Shown here: positions 7,851 to 17,783 of the stretch, piece by piece | Layout of the letters: every line of letters starts with the position of its first letter | Position numbering within the stretch: the stretch's first letter is position 1 | Assembly: GCF_004114935.1 (NCBI RefSeq) | Contig: NZ_CP022221.1 | Location: 8,887,001-8,951,000 of the forward strand | DNA: 64,000 bases | Reading direction: 5' to 3' | Origin: Bradyrhizobium zhanjiangense | GTDB taxonomy: Bacteria > Pseudomonadota > Alphaproteobacteria > Rhizobiales > Xanthobacteraceae | The notes under the pieces: generated by a model | What the model was told of the DNA's origin: nothing | Seen by the model: only the letters and a program-made list of their open reading frames with translations | Database searches by the model: none | Program-made: the position numbers and the translations under genes

Positions 7851-9620
7851 ATGCAGAGCCGGCTTCCCATCCTCGTCTTCGCGCTTGTCATGGCGGCGAT
7901 CCCGTTTGTCCCGGGGATGCCGCCGTTCTGGATCGTGCTGCTCGACAATATCGGCCTTGCCGCGCTCGTGGCGATGGGCCTCGTGCTGCTCACCGGCGTC
8001 GGCGGCCTGACTTCTTTCGGTCAGGCAGCTTTCGTCGGCTTCGGCGCCTACACCACCGCGGTGCTGTCGACGGCCTACGGCCTGTCGCCGTGGCTGACCC
8101 TGCCGCTGTCGCTCGTCGTCAGCGGATCGCTCGCGGTGCTGCTCGGGCTGATCACCGTCCGCCTGTCCGGCCATTATCTGCCGCTCGGCACGCTCGCCTG
8201 GGGACTGGGCCTGTTCTATCTGTTCAGCAAGCTGGAGTTTTTGGGCCGCAACGACGGCATCTCGGCGATCCCGCCGCTGTCGATCGGCGCGTTCAAGATG
8301 CTCTCGCCCGGCTCGATCTATTACGCGATCTGGGTCGCCGTCATCGTCTCGGCCCTGCTGACGATGAACCTGCTGGACTCCCGCACCGGCCGCGCCATCC
8401 GCGCGCTCAGGCGCGGCCATGTCGCGGCGGAAGCCTTCGGCGTGCACACGCCGCGCGCCAAGCTGCTGGTGTTCATCCATGCCGCGGTGCTCGCCGGCCT
8501 CTCCGGCTGGCTCTACGCGCATCTCCAGCGCGCGGTGAACCCGACGCCGTTCGGCGCCCAGGCCGGCATCGAATATCTCTTCATCGCGGTGGTCGGCGGC
8601 GCCGGTTATGTCTGGGGCGGCGTGCTGGGCGCCGCGATCGTCGTGGTGCTGAAAGAGGTGCTGCAAAGCTATCTGCCGCTGATCCTGCCCGGCTCCGGCC
8701 AGGTCGAGACCATCGTGTTCGGCATCATGCTGGTGGCGCTGCTGCAGCTGGCGCCCGGCGGCCTCTGGCCCTGGCTGATGTCGTTCCTGCCCGAGCGCAC
8801 CAGTGGCAGAAAGCCCGATACCTCGCTGAAGCTGGAGCATCGCCCCCGCGCGCCCGGCGAGTCCAGCATCCTGCTCCAGGTCGACAAGGCGCGAAAGCAG
8901 TTCGGCGGCGTGGTCGCGGTCAACAACGTCTCCTTCGACGTCCAGGCCCGCGAGATCGTCGCGCTGATCGGACCGAATGGCGCCGGCAAGAGCACGACGT
9001 TCAACCTGATCACCGGCGTGCTGTCGGCGACCTCAGGCTCGATCTCGGTGCTCGGCAAGAAGGTTGACAAGGCACCGCCGCAGGAGATCGTCAAGCTCGG
9101 CATCTCCCGCACCTTCCAGCACGTCAAGCTGGTGCCTGACATGACCGTGCTGGAGAACGTCGCGATCGGCGCCCATCTCCGCGGCCATTCGGGACCGATC
9201 GCTTCGATGCTGCGGCTCGACCGCGCCGATGAGGCGAAGCTGCTCGCGGAAGCCGCGCGCCAGATCGAGCGCGTCGGCCTCGCCGAGCAGATGCACCAGC
9301 TCGCAGGCTCGTTGTCGCTCGGCCAGCAGCGCATCGTCGAGATCGCCCGCGCGCTCTGCGTGGACCCGATGCTGCTGCTGCTCGACGAGCCGGCCGCCGG
9401 CCTGCGCCACATGGAGAAGCAGCGGCTCGCGACGCTGCTGCGCGATCTGCGCGACGGCGGCATGAGCGTGCTCCTGGTCGAGCACGACATGGGCTTCGTG
9501 ATGAACCTCGCCGACCGCATCGTGGTGCTCGATTTCGGCACCAAGATCGCGGAAGGCACCCCCGCCACGATCAAGACCAATCCCGAAGTGATCAAGGCCT
9601 ATCTCGGAGTGGCGGCATGA
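7851..9620 (+). CDS. Fused ABC importer permease-ATPase (LivM-LivG)
   Basis: The 589-residue protein is a natural fusion. Residues 1 to about 325 are a LivM-type permease with about ten helices ([34 protein letters not shown]). Residues from about 345 are a LivG-type ATPase with Walker [10 protein letters not shown] near 375, signature [16 protein letters not shown] near 490 and Walker [11 protein letters not shown] near 508. The signature carries Leu where LSGGQ has its first Gly, a variation common in LivG. No separate livG is present, so this fusion supplies both parts. It starts 6 bases after livH and overlaps livF by four bases. Confidence 0.88.
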   Translation: MQSRLPILVFALVMAAIPFVPGMPPFWIVLLDNIGLAALVAMGLVLLTGVGGLTSFGQAAFVGFGAYTTAVLSTAYGLSPWLTLPLSLVVSGSLAVLLGLITVRLSGHYLPLGTLAWGLGLFYLFSKLEFLGRNDGISAIPPLSIGAFKMLSPGSIYYAIWVAVIVSALLTMNLLDSRTGRAIRALRRGHVAAEAFGVHTPRAKLLVFIHAAVLAGLSGWLYAHLQRAVNPTPFGAQAGIEYLFIAVVGGAGYVWGGVLGAAIVVVLKEVLQSYLPLILPGSGQVETIVFGIMLVALLQLAPGGLWPWLMSFLPERTSGRKPDTSLKLEHRPRAPGESSILLQVDKARKQFGGVVAVNNVSFDVQAREIVALIGPNGAGKSTTFNLITGVLSATSGSISVLGKKVDKAPPQEIVKLGISRTFQHVKLVPDMTVLENVAIGAHLRGHSGPIASMLRLDRADEAKLLAEAARQIERVGLAEQMHQLAGSLSLGQQRIVEIARALCVDPMLLLLDEPAAGLRHMEKQRLATLLRDLRDGGMSVLLVEHDMGFVMNLADRIVVLDFGTKIAEGTPATIKTNPEVIKAYLGVAA

Positions 9621-10348
9621 GCACGCTGTTGTCCGTCACCGACGCGCACGTTGCTTACGGCAAGGTCGAGGCCGTGCGTTCGGTCTCGCTCGAGGTCGGC
9701 ACCAATGAGATCGTCACCATCGTCGGCGCCAACGGTGCCGGCAAGACCACGCTGCTCTCGGCCATCATGGGCATTTTGCCGCTGAAGGGTCGCGTCGCCT
9801 TTGCCGGGCAGGATCTCGCCCGCCTCGACATCGAGGATCGCGTCGCGATGGGGCTCGGGCTCGTCCCAGAGCACCGCGAATTGTTCGTGACCATGAATGT
9901 CGAGGACAATCTCGAACTGGGCGCCTTCCGCATCGAGCGAGGCAAGGCGAAAGCCTCGATGGAGCGGGTCTACGCGCTGTTTCCGCGGCTGAAGGAACGG
10001 CGTAAGCAGCTCGCCGGCACGCTCTCCGGCGGCGAGCAGCAGATGCTCGCGATGGGCCGTGCGCTGATGGGCGAACCGAAGCTGCTGATGCTGGACGAGC
10101 CGAGCCTCGGCCTCGCCCCGATCATCGTCGCCGATATCTTCCGCATCGTCACCGAGCTGCGCGCCAGCGGCGTCTCCGTCCTGCTGGTCGAGCAGAACGC
10201 GCAGGCCGCGCTGAAGATCGCGGACCACGCCTATGTCATGGAGCTCGGCGAGTTCATGCTCAGCGGCAAGGCCAGCGACATCGCCGCGAACGAGCGCGTG
10301 GCGGCGAGTTATCTCGGCTTCCAGCATGAAGGTGAGAGTGCGATCTGA
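9617..10348 (+). CDS. livF: ABC importer ATPase LivF
   Basis: This is a 243-residue ATPase of the LivF family. Walker A is GANGAGKTT at about residues 36-44, the signature is LSGGEQQMLAMGRAL, Walker B is LLMLDEPSLGLAP, and the switch His sits in the VLLVEQNAQAAL region, where LivF proteins have Gln-Asn instead of His. The ATG overlaps the end of the LivM-LivG fusion, so the three genes are co-translated. Together with the binding protein at 22686-23837 it completes an importer inferred to take up aromatic acids. Confidence 0.88.
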   Translation: MSTLLSVTDAHVAYGKVEAVRSVSLEVGTNEIVTIVGANGAGKTTLLSAIMGILPLKGRVAFAGQDLARLDIEDRVAMGLGLVPEHRELFVTMNVEDNLELGAFRIERGKAKASMERVYALFPRLKERRKQLAGTLSGGEQQMLAMGRALMGEPKLLMLDEPSLGLAPIIVADIFRIVTELRASGVSVLLVEQNAQAALKIADHAYVMELGEFMLSGKASDIAANERVAASYLGFQHEGESAI

Positions 10349-10353
10349 TTTCT

Positions 10354-10518
10354 CTTACCCTCCCCTGGAGGGGGAGGGTCGCTTCGCATGCAGCGAAGCG
10401 AAATGCGAAGCGGGGTGGGGTGACGGTCTCTCCACAACGAACACTGCTCGTGCTGAGAGATCACCCCACCCCGCTCGCGCTGCGCGCGATCGACCCTCCC
10501 CCTCCAGGGGAGGGTAAG
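10354..10518. repeat. Large palindromic intergenic repeat with perfect 28-bp arms
   Basis: The outer arms at 10354-10381 and 10491-10518 are perfect reverse complements over 28 bases. Inside them lies a second pair around GGGGTGGGGTGA and TCACCCCACCCC. The whole would fold into one long hairpin downstream of livF. Related GC-rich elements with CCTCTCCCC...GGGGAGAGG arms recur at 15513, 17601, 21211, 23933, 38223 and 62172. It could act as a terminator or mRNA-stabilising structure for the liv operon. Confidence 0.8.
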
Positions 10519-10529
10519 CGAGCGCCGCG

Positions 10530-11162
10530 TTACGAAGCGCCTGCCTTCTTCTCCCCCCTCAACCCCGCCACCTCCGCTTCCAGCTCCGCGATCCTCGCAT
10601 CCCTTGCCGCGAGCGCCGCGGCAACATCGCCCGCATCGAACTTCTGCGGGATGTGCTGCGGGCAGTTGGTGTCCCACGCCGCGATCTTGAACAGGATCAC
10701 CTGCTCGGGCCGCGCGCGATAGCCCTTCGGCATCAGCGACGTGGTCAGCGCCTCGTCGTCCTCGACGACGCGCGCCTCGCCCCAGATCTTCACCCGGCGG
10801 CGATGGGCGTAGTCCATCACGAAAATATAGGCCTTGGGATTCTCCGAGAGATTGCCCTGGGTGATGAACTGCTGGTTGCCGGCATAGTCGGTGAAGGCGA
10901 GCGTCTGCTTGTCCAGCACCTTGAGAAATCCCTTCGGGCCGCCGCGGTGCTGAATGTAGGGCTGGCCGTCCATTGATGCGGTGGCGAAATAGAAGCTGTT
11001 GGCTTCAGCCAGGAAGGCGGCGAGGTTGTCGTCGACCTCGGTGCGCCAGCCGCGCTGATCGCTGCGCGCATAGGCCTCGCGCGAACCCTTGCGCGCCTGG
11101 ATCGCCTTCACTGCCGGCGAGAAGGCGACGTCGCTGGCATAGGGCTGGGCTGCTGTCGTCAT
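10530..11162 (-). CDS. Pyridoxamine 5'-phosphate oxidase-family FMN-binding protein
   Basis: The 210-residue protein has the split-barrel flavin-binding fold of the PNPOx-like family: FYFATASMDGQPYIQHRGGP, then LAFTDYAGNQQFITQGNLSE and RVKIWGEARVV. A C-terminal coiled coil (AALAARDARIAELEAEVAGL) is an addition seen in many relatives. The ATG at 11162 is chosen over an upstream alternative because AGGAGA lies seven bases before it. It is divergent from a LysR gene and may be controlled by it. The substrate is unknown; family members reduce or oxidise small molecules with FMN or F420. Confidence 0.8.
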   Translation of the reverse strand: MTTAAQPYASDVAFSPAVKAIQARKGSREAYARSDQRGWRTEVDDNLAAFLAEANSFYFATASMDGQPYIQHRGGPKGFLKVLDKQTLAFTDYAGNQQFITQGNLSENPKAYIFVMDYAHRRRVKIWGEARVVEDDEALTTSLMPKGYRARPEQVILFKIAAWDTNCPQHIPQKFDAGDVAAALAARDARIAELEAEVAGLRGEKKAGAS

Positions 11163-11246
11163 CGAACGTCTCCTGGAATTCCGGCGCATGCTTGCGTCTT
11201 TCGTCAGTTAACATGGACTTGCCTGCCGTCAGAACAATCTGGCCGC

Positions 11247-11276
11247 TTGACACTTCATCATTGCAATATATGCAAT
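11247..11276. promoter_or_regulatory. Putative promoter and operator of the LysR/flavoprotein divergent pair
   Basis: TTGACA at 11247-11252 looks like a minus-35 element. It is followed by ATTGCA-ATATA-TGCAAT at 11260-11276, a perfect 6-bp inverted repeat with a five-base spacer. The LysR ATG is only six bases beyond, so the LysR message would be nearly leaderless if transcription starts here. LysR autoregulation from such a site is inference. Confidence 0.45.
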
Positions 11277-11282
11277 AATGCC

Positions 11283-12167
11283 ATGGACCGGCTCGAAGCC
11301 ATGCACGTCTTTGTCACCGTCGCCGATTCGCGCGGCTTTGCGCCGGCGGCGCGCAAGCTGCGCCTGTCGCCCTCGGCGGTGACGCGGTTGATCGCGGCCC
11401 TGGAAGAGCATCTCGGCGCGCGGCTGTTGCAGCGGACCACGCGACAGGTAACGCTGACCGATGTCGGCACGCGCTATCTCGAGCGCGCGCGGCGCATCCT
11501 CGCCGATGTCGAGGAGGCCGACGGCTCGGCGCGGCAGGAGCGCAACCGGCCGAGCGGTCGCCTCGTGGTGTCGGCACCGGTCGGTTTCGGCCGGCTCCAT
11601 GTCGGGCCGGTCATGACCGCTTACCTCAAACGCTATCCCGAAGTCGCCGCCGAATTGCGGCTGTCCGACCATCTCGTCAATCTCGTAGAAGACGCGGTCG
11701 ACGCCGCCGTCCGCATCGGCCATCTCGCCGATTCCTCCCTGGTCGCGCGCCAGGTCGGTGAGATGCGGCGGATCGTGGTGGCCGCGCCCGGCTATCTCAA
11801 GCGCCATGGCGAGCCGAAGACGCCGGAGGCTCTCGTCTCGCACCAGACCATCCAGTTCGGTCCTTGGTCCGCATGGCGCTTCCTGCGCGACGGCCGCGAC
11901 ATCGAGATGACGCCAGCGCCGCGCTTCATCAGCAACAGCGCCGACGCGGCGCTGCAATATGCCGAAGCCGGCGGCGGCGTGACGCGGGTGCTGGCCTATC
12001 AGGCCGCCGACGGGCTGAAGCGCGGGCGCTTGAAGATCGTGCTCGCGCCATACGAGCAGCCGGCGCTGCCGATCCACATCGTCTACCCGACCTCGCGCCT
12101 GCTGTCGGCCAAAGTGCGCGCGTTCGTCGATCTCGTGGTGGAGACGGCGGAATGGAGGTTTGGCTAG
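11283..12167 (+). CDS. LysR-family transcriptional regulator
   Basis: The 294-residue regulator has an N-terminal winged HTH (MDRLEAMHVFVTVADSRGF, with ARKLRLSPSAVTRLIAALE as the recognition region) and a C-terminal periplasmic-binding-like effector domain (GRLVVSAPVGFGRLHVGPVM). This form is common in the large subgroup typified by DsdC/AaeR-like regulators of unknown ligand. The ATG at 11283 gives the standard LysR N-terminus; an upstream TTG at 11247 would add twelve residues of poor composition. The divergently transcribed flavoprotein gene is its most likely target. Confidence 0.88.
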   Translation: MDRLEAMHVFVTVADSRGFAPAARKLRLSPSAVTRLIAALEEHLGARLLQRTTRQVTLTDVGTRYLERARRILADVEEADGSARQERNRPSGRLVVSAPVGFGRLHVGPVMTAYLKRYPEVAAELRLSDHLVNLVEDAVDAAVRIGHLADSSLVARQVGEMRRIVVAAPGYLKRHGEPKTPEALVSHQTIQFGPWSAWRFLRDGRDIEMTPAPRFISNSADAALQYAEAGGGVTRVLAYQAADGLKRGRLKIVLAPYEQPALPIHIVYPTSRLLSAKVRAFVDLVVETAEWRFG

Positions 12168-12171
12168 ATGC

Positions 12172-12282
12172 GTGTCCCAGACGCGCCGCGGGGCGGCGCA
12201 GAGCTGGGACCCAGCAGATGGATGGGCTTCGGCTCAGCAGCGCATCGCCGAAGAGGGCGCTGCGCTGCGTCCGGGGCATGAG
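12172..12282. repeat. GC-rich intergenic repeat (GTCCCAGACGCG...TGGGACC type)
   Basis: The short gap between the LysR gene and the thioesterase is filled by a sequence with GTCCCAG near the left and TGGGACC in the middle, and a GCTGCGCTGCGTCCGGGGCATGA end. It has no coding character. It resembles the GTCCCGG-arm repeats elsewhere in the window. Confidence 0.45.
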
Positions 12283-12286
12283 AGAA

Positions 12287-12703
12287 CTACTTCTTCGGCA
12301 CGACGCGGAACGTGCCGCTGGCGCGCGCGATCACGGCATCATCGGCCTTCACCAGGCATTGCGCGAAACAGATCGTAGAGCCGGTCTTGATCGCCTCGCC
12401 CTCGACCGCGAGCCATTGGCCGATCTCGGCGGCGCCGACATAGTCGACCGACAGCGAGATCGTGACGAACGACGTGGTCCAGCCCGTCGCCTGGGCGCAG
12501 CTATAGCCCATGGCGGCATCGGCCAGCGCCGCGATCAGCCCACCGTGGATCAGCCCGCGTGCATTGGTGTGCGGCTGCGCCAGGCGCAGTCCCACGGTGA
12601 CGCCCTTCTCGGTCTTCTTCGAATAGAGCGGCTCCCAGGGATCGGTGAGCGGGGCCCTGCGGAAATGCGGCTCGAAGCCGGCGGGGATGTCGGTGGCGGT
12701 CAT
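12287..12703 (-). CDS. PaaI-family hotdog thioesterase
   Basis: The 138-residue protein has the hotdog fold of PaaI-type acyl-CoA thioesterases. The motif RGLIHGGLIAALADAAMGYS (residues about 49-68) contains the HGG and the downstream acidic residue used in this family. The rest follows the strand pattern SFVTISLSVDYVGAAEIGQW. It stands alone, convergent with the LysR gene. Location inside an aromatic-acid island suggests hydrolysis of an aryl- or acyl-CoA dead-end product, but nothing in the sequence fixes the substrate. Confidence 0.8.
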   Translation of the reverse strand: MTATDIPAGFEPHFRRAPLTDPWEPLYSKKTEKGVTVGLRLAQPHTNARGLIHGGLIAALADAAMGYSCAQATGWTTSFVTISLSVDYVGAAEIGQWLAVEGEAIKTGSTICFAQCLVKADDAVIARASGTFRVVPKK

Positions 12704-12812
12704 GGCTGTCTCGCGTTGCTGATCGTTGCCATTGAACGCGACTGACGCGACGAACGCATCACCTACAAAGTTTTAAACGGGATTTGCGGGGGCGTTTGAA
12801 ATGGGCACTCCC

Positions 12813-12896
12813 GTCATTGCGAGGAGCGAAGCGACGAAGCAATCCAGAATCTTTCCGCAGAGGCAGCCTGGATTGCTTCGCTTCGCTCGCAATGAC
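12813..12896. repeat. Palindromic repeat, GTCATTGCGAG family, copy 1
   Basis: The element starts GTCATTGCGAGGAGCGAAGC and ends with GCTTCGCTCGCAATGAC, its near-perfect inverse, and contains GCAATCCAGA and TGGATTGC as internal arms. Close copies lie at 18259-18343 and 38317-38394, so this is a dispersed family of about 80-85 bases. It has no coding content. Confidence 0.85.
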
Positions 12897-12924
12897 GGTG
12901 TGGCCGCAGCGCGCGATGCCGGTA

Positions 12925-13010
12925 GGGTGGGCGAAGGTGCGAAGCGCCGTGCCCACCATCTCTCCACGATTCAGGCCGGAGCGGTGGGCACGCTGCGCTT
13001 TGCCCACCCC
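12925..13010. repeat. Palindromic repeat with GGGTGGGC/GCCCACCC arms
   Basis: GGGTGGGCGAAGGTGCGAAG at the left is mirrored by CTGCGCTTTGCCCACCCC at the right, with inner GTGCCCACCA and GGTGGGCAC arms. It sits directly after another repeat, so the whole 337-base gap between the thioesterase and pobA is two dispersed repeats and short spacer; no promoter was recognised. It follows pobA and could end its transcript. Confidence 0.7.
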
Positions 13011-13040
13011 ACGGCACTGCGCGGGACATGACACCTGTGG

Positions 13041-14228
<1,188 letters not shown>

Positions 14229-14276
14229 CTATAGGCTTTCGTCGCGGCCTGCTTGTCGCGCCGGCCCGCAGGCGAT

Positions 14277-14293
14277 AATTATATCATATAATT
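14277..14293. promoter_or_regulatory. Perfect AATTATAT-C-ATATAATT palindrome upstream of pobA
   Basis: The 17-base site is a perfect 8+1+8 inverted repeat about 67 bases upstream of pobA. Together with the next bases it reads TTATATCATATAATTGTT, matching 14 of 18 bases of the site beside the MarR gene. It is a strong candidate operator of that regulator. Confidence 0.6.
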
Positions 14294-14410
14294 GTTGGGC
14301 AAAAGGGAGCGCTAGTCGCCCGAGCAGCGACAAATCCATGCAACACGGCTGACGTAGATGACGCGACAAGGTGCGCGCCAGTTCCGGCTTGAACACGCCG
14401 GCCAATTAGA

Positions 14411-14426
14411 TAACATGTTAATTAAC
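14411..14426. promoter_or_regulatory. AT-rich double palindrome upstream of the TRAP importer
   Basis: TAACATGTTA (14411-14420) and GTTAATTAAC (14417-14426) are overlapping perfect 10-base palindromes about 50-60 bases before the TRAP binding-protein ATG. They fit the AT-rich, palindromic character of the other candidate CouR sites but match them less closely. Confidence 0.4.
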
Positions 14427-14474
14427 GAGACCGGGCCATCGAAGCCCGCCGTCGAAAACAGGGAGAGACGCGTG

Positions 14475-15491
14475 ATGAGGAAAGTCTGTCTGGCGTTGCT
14501 GCTGGCAGCAAGCGTGACGCCTGCGTTCGCGCAGGACAAGACCTTCGATTTGAAGATCTCGCACTGGGTGCCGGCCTCGCATCCCCTGCAGAAATCGCTG
14601 GAAGACTGGGCGGCCGCGGTCGAGAAGGATTCCGGCGGCACCATCAAGGGCAAGGTGTTTCCGGCCCAGCAGCTCGGCAAGGCCTTCGATCATTACGACA
14701 TGGCCCGCGACGGCATCGCCGACGTCACCTATGTCAATCCCGGTTACCAGCCCGGCCGCTTCCCGATCATCGGCGCCGGCGAATTGCCGTTCCTGATCTC
14801 GGACGCCAAGGGCGGCTCGATGGGGCTGGATGCCTGGTATCGCAAATATGCCGAGAAGGAGATGAAGGACGTCAAGTATTGCCTCGCCTTCGTCCACTCG
14901 CCCTCCTCCTTCCACTCCCGTACCAAGAAGATCGTGGTGCCCGAGGACGTGAAGGGCCTGAAGATCCGTCCCGCCCACGCCACCATGGCGAATTTCGTCA
15001 CCTCACTCGGCGGCACCAACGTGCAGTCCTCCGCACCCGAAGTGCGCGACATCATCGAGCGCGGCGTCGCCGACGGCGTCACCTTCCCCTGGGGCTCTCT
15101 GGTGCTGTTCGGCATCGACAAGGTGACCAAATACGACATGGAGGCGCCGCTCTACACCACGACCTTCGTGTTCGTGATCAATAAGGACAAGTACAATGCG
15201 ATGTCCGACAAGCAGAAGGCCGCGATCGACAAGAACTGCACGATCGAGATGGCCGGCGCGGTCGGCGAGCACTGGGGCAAGTTCGAGGACGCCGGCATCG
15301 ACAAGGTGAAGGCGGAATCGAGCCACGAGGTCTACAAGCTGACGGCCGAGCAGACCGCGGCCTGGAAGAAGGCCGCCGAGCCGCTGGTCAAGACATGGAG
15401 TGACGGCGCCAAGAAGGCCGGCGCCGATCCGGATGCGGCGCTCGCGGATTTGAAGGCATCGCTGAAGAAGTACAACGCGCTGGCGGAGTAG
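14475..15491 (+). CDS. TRAP transporter substrate-binding protein (DctP/TarP-like)
   Basis: The 338-residue protein begins with a signal peptide (MRKVCLALLLAASVTPAFA, cleaved before QDKTF) and continues as a DctP-type solute receptor, with EDVKGLKIRPAHATMANFV containing the conserved Arg that normally pairs with a carboxylate ligand. GGGAGAG seven bases before the ATG at 14475 fixes the start. The matching small and large permeases follow at 15740 and 16252. In Rhodopseudomonas palustris a TRAP system (TarPQM) beside the cou genes takes up p-coumarate-type acids; the same cargo is inferred here. Confidence 0.88.
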   Translation: MRKVCLALLLAASVTPAFAQDKTFDLKISHWVPASHPLQKSLEDWAAAVEKDSGGTIKGKVFPAQQLGKAFDHYDMARDGIADVTYVNPGYQPGRFPIIGAGELPFLISDAKGGSMGLDAWYRKYAEKEMKDVKYCLAFVHSPSSFHSRTKKIVVPEDVKGLKIRPAHATMANFVTSLGGTNVQSSAPEVRDIIERGVADGVTFPWGSLVLFGIDKVTKYDMEAPLYTTTFVFVINKDKYNAMSDKQKAAIDKNCTIEMAGAVGEHWGKFEDAGIDKVKAESSHEVYKLTAEQTAAWKKAAEPLVKTWSDGAKKAGADPDAALADLKASLKKYNALAE

Positions 15492-15512
15492 TGCTGCGCG
15501 GCGCGCTCTATC

Positions 15513-15691
15513 CCGCCCCCTCTCCCCGTTCTTACGGGGGCGCGACGAGCTTCGCTCGCGCTGAGAGGGTCGGGGTGAGAGGCTGCTTCCGCAAAGATGG
15601 TGACAGATGAACTCGCGGAGAGCCCCTCACCCGGAATCCGCGCCCACGCGCGAATTCCGGCCTCTCCCCGCACGCGGGGAGAGGCGGAGTG
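15513..15691. repeat. CCTCTCCCC/GGGGAGAGG palindromic repeat inside the TRAP operon
   Basis: CCCTCTCCCCGTTCTTACGG on the left and CGGCCTCTCCCCGCACGCGG...GGAGAGG on the right flank a middle with a GAATCCGCG...CGCGAATTC hairpin. The element separates the TRAP binding-protein gene from its permease genes, a place where a partial terminator could set a higher level of the binding protein. That role is inference. Confidence 0.75.
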
Positions 15692-15739
15692 CGCGGCGAG
15701 ACCGGATCTAAAAATGACATCTCGCGATAGGACCACCCC

Positions 15740-16249
15740 ATGAAGCGCGCCTGGATGGACCGCTTTATCGACACGATCGAATGGATCGCGGCCGGCTTCG
15801 TCGGCCTCGTCGCGCTCGACATCTTCCTGTCGGTGCTGCTGCGTAACACGCTGAACTATTCGATCCCGGACAGTTTTGACATCGGCCGCATGCTGCTCGG
15901 CATCCTCATCTTCTGGGGCATCGCGGCGACGTCTTATCGCGGCACCCACATCACGGTTGATCTCGTCTGGGGCAATGTCGGGCCGCGCTACCAGCGCTGG
16001 ATCGACGTGTTCGCAACGCTGGTGCTGCTGTTCGTCGTGACCGTGCAGACCTGGACGCTGTTCGACAAGGTGCGCGGCACCTACAACGACAACGTCCAGA
16101 CTTTCGATATGCACATGCCGACCTGGCCGTTCTTCGCGATCGCCTGGATCGGCGACGTCTCCGCCGTGCTGCTGATCGCGATCCGCACCTACCGGCTGAT
16201 CTTCCATCCCGAAGAGATGCACGACCCCAAGCTGAAGGCGACGGAGTAA
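15740..16249 (+). CDS. TRAP transporter small permease (DctQ)
   Basis: The 169-residue protein has the four hydrophobic helices of the DctQ family, with AGFVGLVALDIFLSVLLRNT near the N-terminus and the family-typical GTHITVDLVW stretch at residues about 70-79. AGGA lies seven bases before the ATG. It ends two bases before dctM, whose ribosome site lies in the dctQ stop region. It forms the membrane unit with DctM and works with the binding protein at 14475. Confidence 0.9.
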   Translation: MKRAWMDRFIDTIEWIAAGFVGLVALDIFLSVLLRNTLNYSIPDSFDIGRMLLGILIFWGIAATSYRGTHITVDLVWGNVGPRYQRWIDVFATLVLLFVVTVQTWTLFDKVRGTYNDNVQTFDMHMPTWPFFAIAWIGDVSAVLLIAIRTYRLIFHPEEMHDPKLKATE

Positions 16250-16251
16250 TC

Positions 16252-17571
16252 ATGAGCACCGATGCCGTCGCCGTAATCGGCTTCGTTTCCCTGTTTGTGT
16301 TGATGCTGCTGCGCGTGCCCGTCGGCATGGCCATGGGCCTCGTCGGTGTGTCCGGTTTCTCCTATCTGGTCGGCGCGACGCCGGCGCTGAAGCTGGTCGG
16401 CCAGACCTCGATGCGCACGGTCACCGACTACACCTTCGGCGTCATCCCGATGTTCCTGCTGATGGGCTCGTTCGTCAGCAATTCCGGCATGAGCCGCGAG
16501 CTGTTCCGCGCCGCCAACGGCTTTGTCGGCCACCTGCGCGGCGGGCTCGGCATCGCCACCGTCGGTGCCTGCGGCGGCTTTGCCGCGATCTGCGGCTCCT
16601 CGGTCGCGACCGCCGCGACCTTCTCCGCCGTCGCCTATCCCGAGATGCGCCGCTTCGGCTATCCGCAGTCCTTTGCCACCGGCGTGATCGCGGCAGGCGG
16701 CACGTTAGGTGCGATGCTGCCGCCCTCCACCGTGCTCGCGGTCTACGGCATCATCACCGAGCAGGACATCGGCAAGCTGTTCATTGCCGGCATCATCCCG
16801 GGCCTCTTGGCGATGACCATGTACATGATCACGATCGGCCTGATCGGCTATTTCCGGCCCGACTTCCTGCCCAAGGGCAAGGTGCTGTCGTGGCGCGAGC
16901 GCTTTGCCGGATTGAAGGACATCTGGGCGCCGGTGCTGCTGTTCGTGTTCGTCATCGGCGGCCTCTACGGCCTGCCGTTCCTGCCGCGCTTCACGCCGAC
17001 TGAGGCCGGCGGCGTCGGCGCCACCGGCGCCTTCATCATCGGCGTGCTGACGGGCCGGCTCGACCGCGAGAAGGTGCTGGCGTCGCTGCTGCAGGCGACG
17101 CGCACCGCGGCCGCGGTGTTCACCGTGCTGATCGGCGCGCTGATCTTCGGTTACTTCCTGACGGTGACGCAGACGCCGCAGAAGCTGACGGAATTCCTCA
17201 CCGGCCTCGGCCTCGGTCCCTACGGCGTGCTGGCGCTGATCATGGTGATGTATCTCGTGCTCGGCTGCCTGATGGATGCCATGGCGATGATCATCCTGAC
17301 CGTGCCGATCATCTTCCCCGTGATCATGCATCTCGGCTTCGACCCGATCTGGTTCGGCGTCATCATCGTCATGACCGTCGAGCTCGGCCTGATCCATCCG
17401 CCGGTCGGCATGAATGTCTTCGTCATCAAAAGCGTGGTGAAGGACGTCTCGTTCTCCACCATCTTCAAGGGCGTGATCCCGTTCGTCGCAACGGATTTGG
17501 TGCGCCTCGTGATCCTGATCGCCTTCCCGCTGCTGGCGACCTGGCTGCCGACGCGTATGATGGCGCATTAG
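16252..17571 (+). CDS. TRAP transporter large permease (DctM)
   Basis: The 439-residue protein is a DctM-type permease with about 12 hydrophobic segments. The N-terminal LRVPVGMAMGLVGVSGF, ATVGACGGFAAICGSSVATAATFSAVAYPEM and the C-terminal IHPPVGMNVFVIKSV stretches are diagnostic. It couples solute movement to the sodium or proton gradient. It completes the TRAP operon begun at 14475 and is followed by a palindromic repeat. Confidence 0.92.
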   Translation: MSTDAVAVIGFVSLFVLMLLRVPVGMAMGLVGVSGFSYLVGATPALKLVGQTSMRTVTDYTFGVIPMFLLMGSFVSNSGMSRELFRAANGFVGHLRGGLGIATVGACGGFAAICGSSVATAATFSAVAYPEMRRFGYPQSFATGVIAAGGTLGAMLPPSTVLAVYGIITEQDIGKLFIAGIIPGLLAMTMYMITIGLIGYFRPDFLPKGKVLSWRERFAGLKDIWAPVLLFVFVIGGLYGLPFLPRFTPTEAGGVGATGAFIIGVLTGRLDREKVLASLLQATRTAAAVFTVLIGALIFGYFLTVTQTPQKLTEFLTGLGLGPYGVLALIMVMYLVLGCLMDAMAMIILTVPIIFPVIMHLGFDPIWFGVIIVMTVELGLIHPPVGMNVFVIKSVVKDVSFSTIFKGVIPFVATDLVRLVILIAFPLLATWLPTRMMAH

Positions 17572-17600
17572 GCCTGCGTGATAGAGCGGCGAGCCCGTCC

Positions 17601-17748
17601 TCCCCTCTCCCCTTGTGGGAGAGGGTGGCTCGCCGCGATAGCGGCGAGACGGGTGACGGGTCTCTCTCCACACGCACATTTGCATTTGCGGAGGCAACCC
17701 CTCATCCGGCGCTTCGCGCCACCTTCTCCCGCAAGGGGAGAAGGAAGA
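17601..17748. repeat. CCTCTCCCC/GGGGAGAAGG palindromic repeat after dctM
   Basis: The element opens CCCCTCTCCCCTTGTGGGAG and closes with CCTTCTCCCGCAAGGGGAGA, with an inner CTCGCCGCGATAGCGGCGAG hairpin. It has no coding content and belongs with the other elements of this family in the window. Confidence 0.75.
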
Positions 17749-17783
17749 GCAGCGGCAGCTAAAGGGTACATGAGAGGTGATCA

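Noticed and set aside
10349..10529. GC-rich palindromic elements as CRISPR repeats or insertion sequences
   Set aside because: They lack regular spacing and spacers, and carry no transposase or target duplications that can be seen.
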